A stretch of 33,611 nucleotides of DNA, taken from contig JAJEAO010000005.1 in the NCBI GenBank assembly GCA_022822745.1, forward strand, positions 81,831 through 115,441. The letters are read 5' to 3'. A program made the position numbers and the translations under genes. Positions within the stretch are counted from its first letter, which is position 1; every line of letters starts with the position of its first letter. Source of the DNA: Acidobacteriota bacterium (lineage in GTDB: Bacteria > Acidobacteriota > Vicinamibacteria > Marinacidobacterales > Marinacidobacteraceae). Below, piece after piece: positions 32,314 to 33,611 of this stretch. A model generated the notes under the pieces. The model saw nothing but the letters and a program-made list of their open reading frames with translations, searched no databases and had not been told where the DNA came from.

Positions 32314-33470
32314 CGCTCAACGAAGGCCGGGGTCGAAACCCCGGCGACAGGGTGGGCCGGGGAGTGCGGGCCGCGGGCGATCCTGTCGGGCGCTCAACGA
32401 AGGCCGGGGTCGAAACCCCGGCGACAGATGAGGAAGTTGTCAGGATCTGGGGTGGGCATGATCTCCGCTCAACGAAGGCCGGGGTCGAAACCCCGGCGAC
32501 AGCCGAGCCCACTGCGAGGCGAGAAGCCGGGTCCGCGCCGCTCAACGAAGGCCGGGGTCGAAACCCCGGCGACAGCCTCGAAGACCTTTGCGGAGGCGGC
32601 GGGCGTCGCCGCTCAACGAAGGCCGGGGTCGAAACCCCGGCGACAGTCACGGAGATGGTGGTGGCGCGGGACGGGTCGCAGCGCCGCTCAACGAAGGCCG
32701 GGGTCGAAACCCCGGCGACAGCGTGTGGGAAGAGGATTCGAGGAGTCGCATCCGGATCACCGCTCAACGAAGGCCGGGGTCGAAACCCCGGCGACAGCAC
32801 CTCGTCGGTCGTCGCGCTGTCCACCCACGCCGGGTTCGCTCAACGAAGGCCGGGGTCGAAACCCCGGCGACAGCCGCGTTCGCCGAGAAGCGGTAGCGCC
32901 CCACGCGTCCCCGCGCTCAACGAAGGCCGGGGTCGAAACCCCGGCGACAGCGCCGAGCTCCGGGGCGGGGAGAAAAGAACATGTTGGCGCTCAACGAAGG
33001 CCGGGGTCGAAACCCCGGCGACAGGAGGGAGGTTTACAGGAAGCGCTACCCGTCTGTGCGCGCTCAACGAAGGCCGGGGTCGAAACCCCGGCGACAGCGG
33101 TCCCGCCCGCCGCCGATCCGCCGTCGCGGTATCGCGCTCAACGAAGGCCGGGGTCGAAACCCCGGCGACAGAACATTCAAGTCTTGACTCTGTAACCGTC
33201 TCTCTGGTCGCTCAACGAAGGCCGGGGTCGAAACCCCGGCGACAGGACCTGGTGGACGGCTCGCCTCCACTGCCTGCCCTACGCCGCTCAACGAAGGCCG
33301 GGGTCGAAACCCCGGCGACAGGGATTGCGTCCTCCTCGATGATCCCGCCGTCCGACTGCGCTCAACGAAGGCCGGGGTCGAAACCCCGGCGACAGGCCTC
33401 CGCCGTGATCTCGCAGAACAGGTTGGGCGCGAGCGCTCAACGAAGGCCGGGGTCGAAACCCCGGCGACAG
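32314..33470. CRISPR. CRISPR array, 16 identical 37-bp repeats and 15 spacers
   Basis: Repeats start at 32314, 32391, 32466, 32539, 32610, 32685, 32761, 32837, 32914, 32988, 33061, 33135, 33209, 33285, 33359 and 33434. Every repeat is preceded by C when read as a 36-mer, so the true unit is 37 bp (CGCTCAACGAAGG ... CGGCGACAG). The centre is a perfect hairpin, GCCGGGGT-CGAA-ACCCCGGC. Spacers are 34-40 nt and all differ. No cas gene is in the window, so the type is open; 37-bp repeats with 34-40-nt spacers suit type III or some type I systems. Degenerate repeats at the left suggest that the leader is at the right, with transcription on the minus strand. Long open frames through the array are artefacts of its period. 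Confidence 0.97.
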
Positions 33471-33510
33471 AGGGGGGGGGCTTGACAGGCATAAGCGCTA
33501 ACTTACAGCG

Positions 33511-33611
33511 CTACGGAAAGAAGTTGGCGATCTGGATCGGTCGGAGGCGATGTGGTTCAGCCAGCGCCCGGGAGATCGCGTTCCAGTCCGATACAACGCG
33601 AGACAGATCCA
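33511..33611 (-). CDS. Possible C-terminal end of a gene running off the right edge
   Basis: The minus-strand frame ending in TAG at 33511-33513 reads DLSRVVSDWNAISRALAEPH, then RLRPIQIANFFP. It has natural-looking composition but no known motif. If real, its 3' end is 40 nt from the CRISPR array, where a cas operon could lie. The competing plus-strand frame from ATG 33551 cannot be excluded. The 40 nt between (33471-33510) hold a run of nine G and the near-palindrome TAGCGCTGTAAGTTAGCGCT on the minus strand. Confidence 0.35.
   Translation of the reverse strand, partial: DLSRVVSDWNAISRALAEPHRLRPIQIANFFP

Noticed and set aside
32253-33485. A long open frame of repeated Arg/Pro/Gly-rich segments across the array
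   Set aside because: It is produced by the CRISPR repeat, which lacks stops in several frames; the repeated peptide is just the translated repeat.
33482-33487. TTGACA just right of the array as a leader promoter
   Set aside because: It points away from the array on the plus strand and has no good -10 at 16-18 nt.

Overview
The window is about 33.6 kb of very GC-rich bacterial DNA (roughly 70% G+C by eye). It carries ordinary housekeeping genes on the left and a mixed defence/decay region on the right. Twin-arginine signals, AddAB recombination genes, a molybdenum hydroxylase and many peptidases point to a free-living or host-associated bacterium of an Acidobacteriota/Gemmatimonadota-like type. 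The phylum is an inference from gene style only. No rRNA, tRNA or integrase was found.

Left part (1-16.3 kb): a partial Tat-exported class V aminotransferase and an M20 peptidase on the minus strand; a plus-strand run of P1 (DmpA-type) peptidase, sodium:solute symporter and SDR oxidoreductase; an overlapping minus-strand addB-addA pair; and a plus-strand TPR lipoprotein-like/secreted protein, second M20 peptidase and pterin-carbinolamine dehydratase. The intergenic gaps carry a family of dispersed palindromic repeats built on a GGAGCGCC/GGCGCTCC core.

Right part (16.3-33.6 kb): a hendecad-repeat coiled-coil protein; an IetA-IetS pair (AAA+ ATPase plus subtilisin protease, a known anti-phage/plasmid-incompatibility pair); gamma-glutamyltranspeptidase; a decaying operon with an intact AbiEi-type antitoxin, a truncated AbiEii toxin, a small conserved protein and a broken metallo-beta-lactamase-fold gene; a two-subunit molybdenum hydroxylase; an unrecognised 817-aa protein with an internal duplication; and a 16-repeat CRISPR array without cas genes in view, preceded by four degenerate repeats.

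Two patterns run across genes. First, three copies of the same 93-nt 5' end of an AAA-type ATPase gene occur in the same orientation; two of them bracket ietAS and the third is a longer truncated gene with a Walker A motif. Second, about half of the independent gene starts have a TANNNT (-10-like) hexamer only 6-9 nt before the start codon and no Shine-Dalgarno, which suggests common leaderless transcription. The others have a clear GGAGG-like site.
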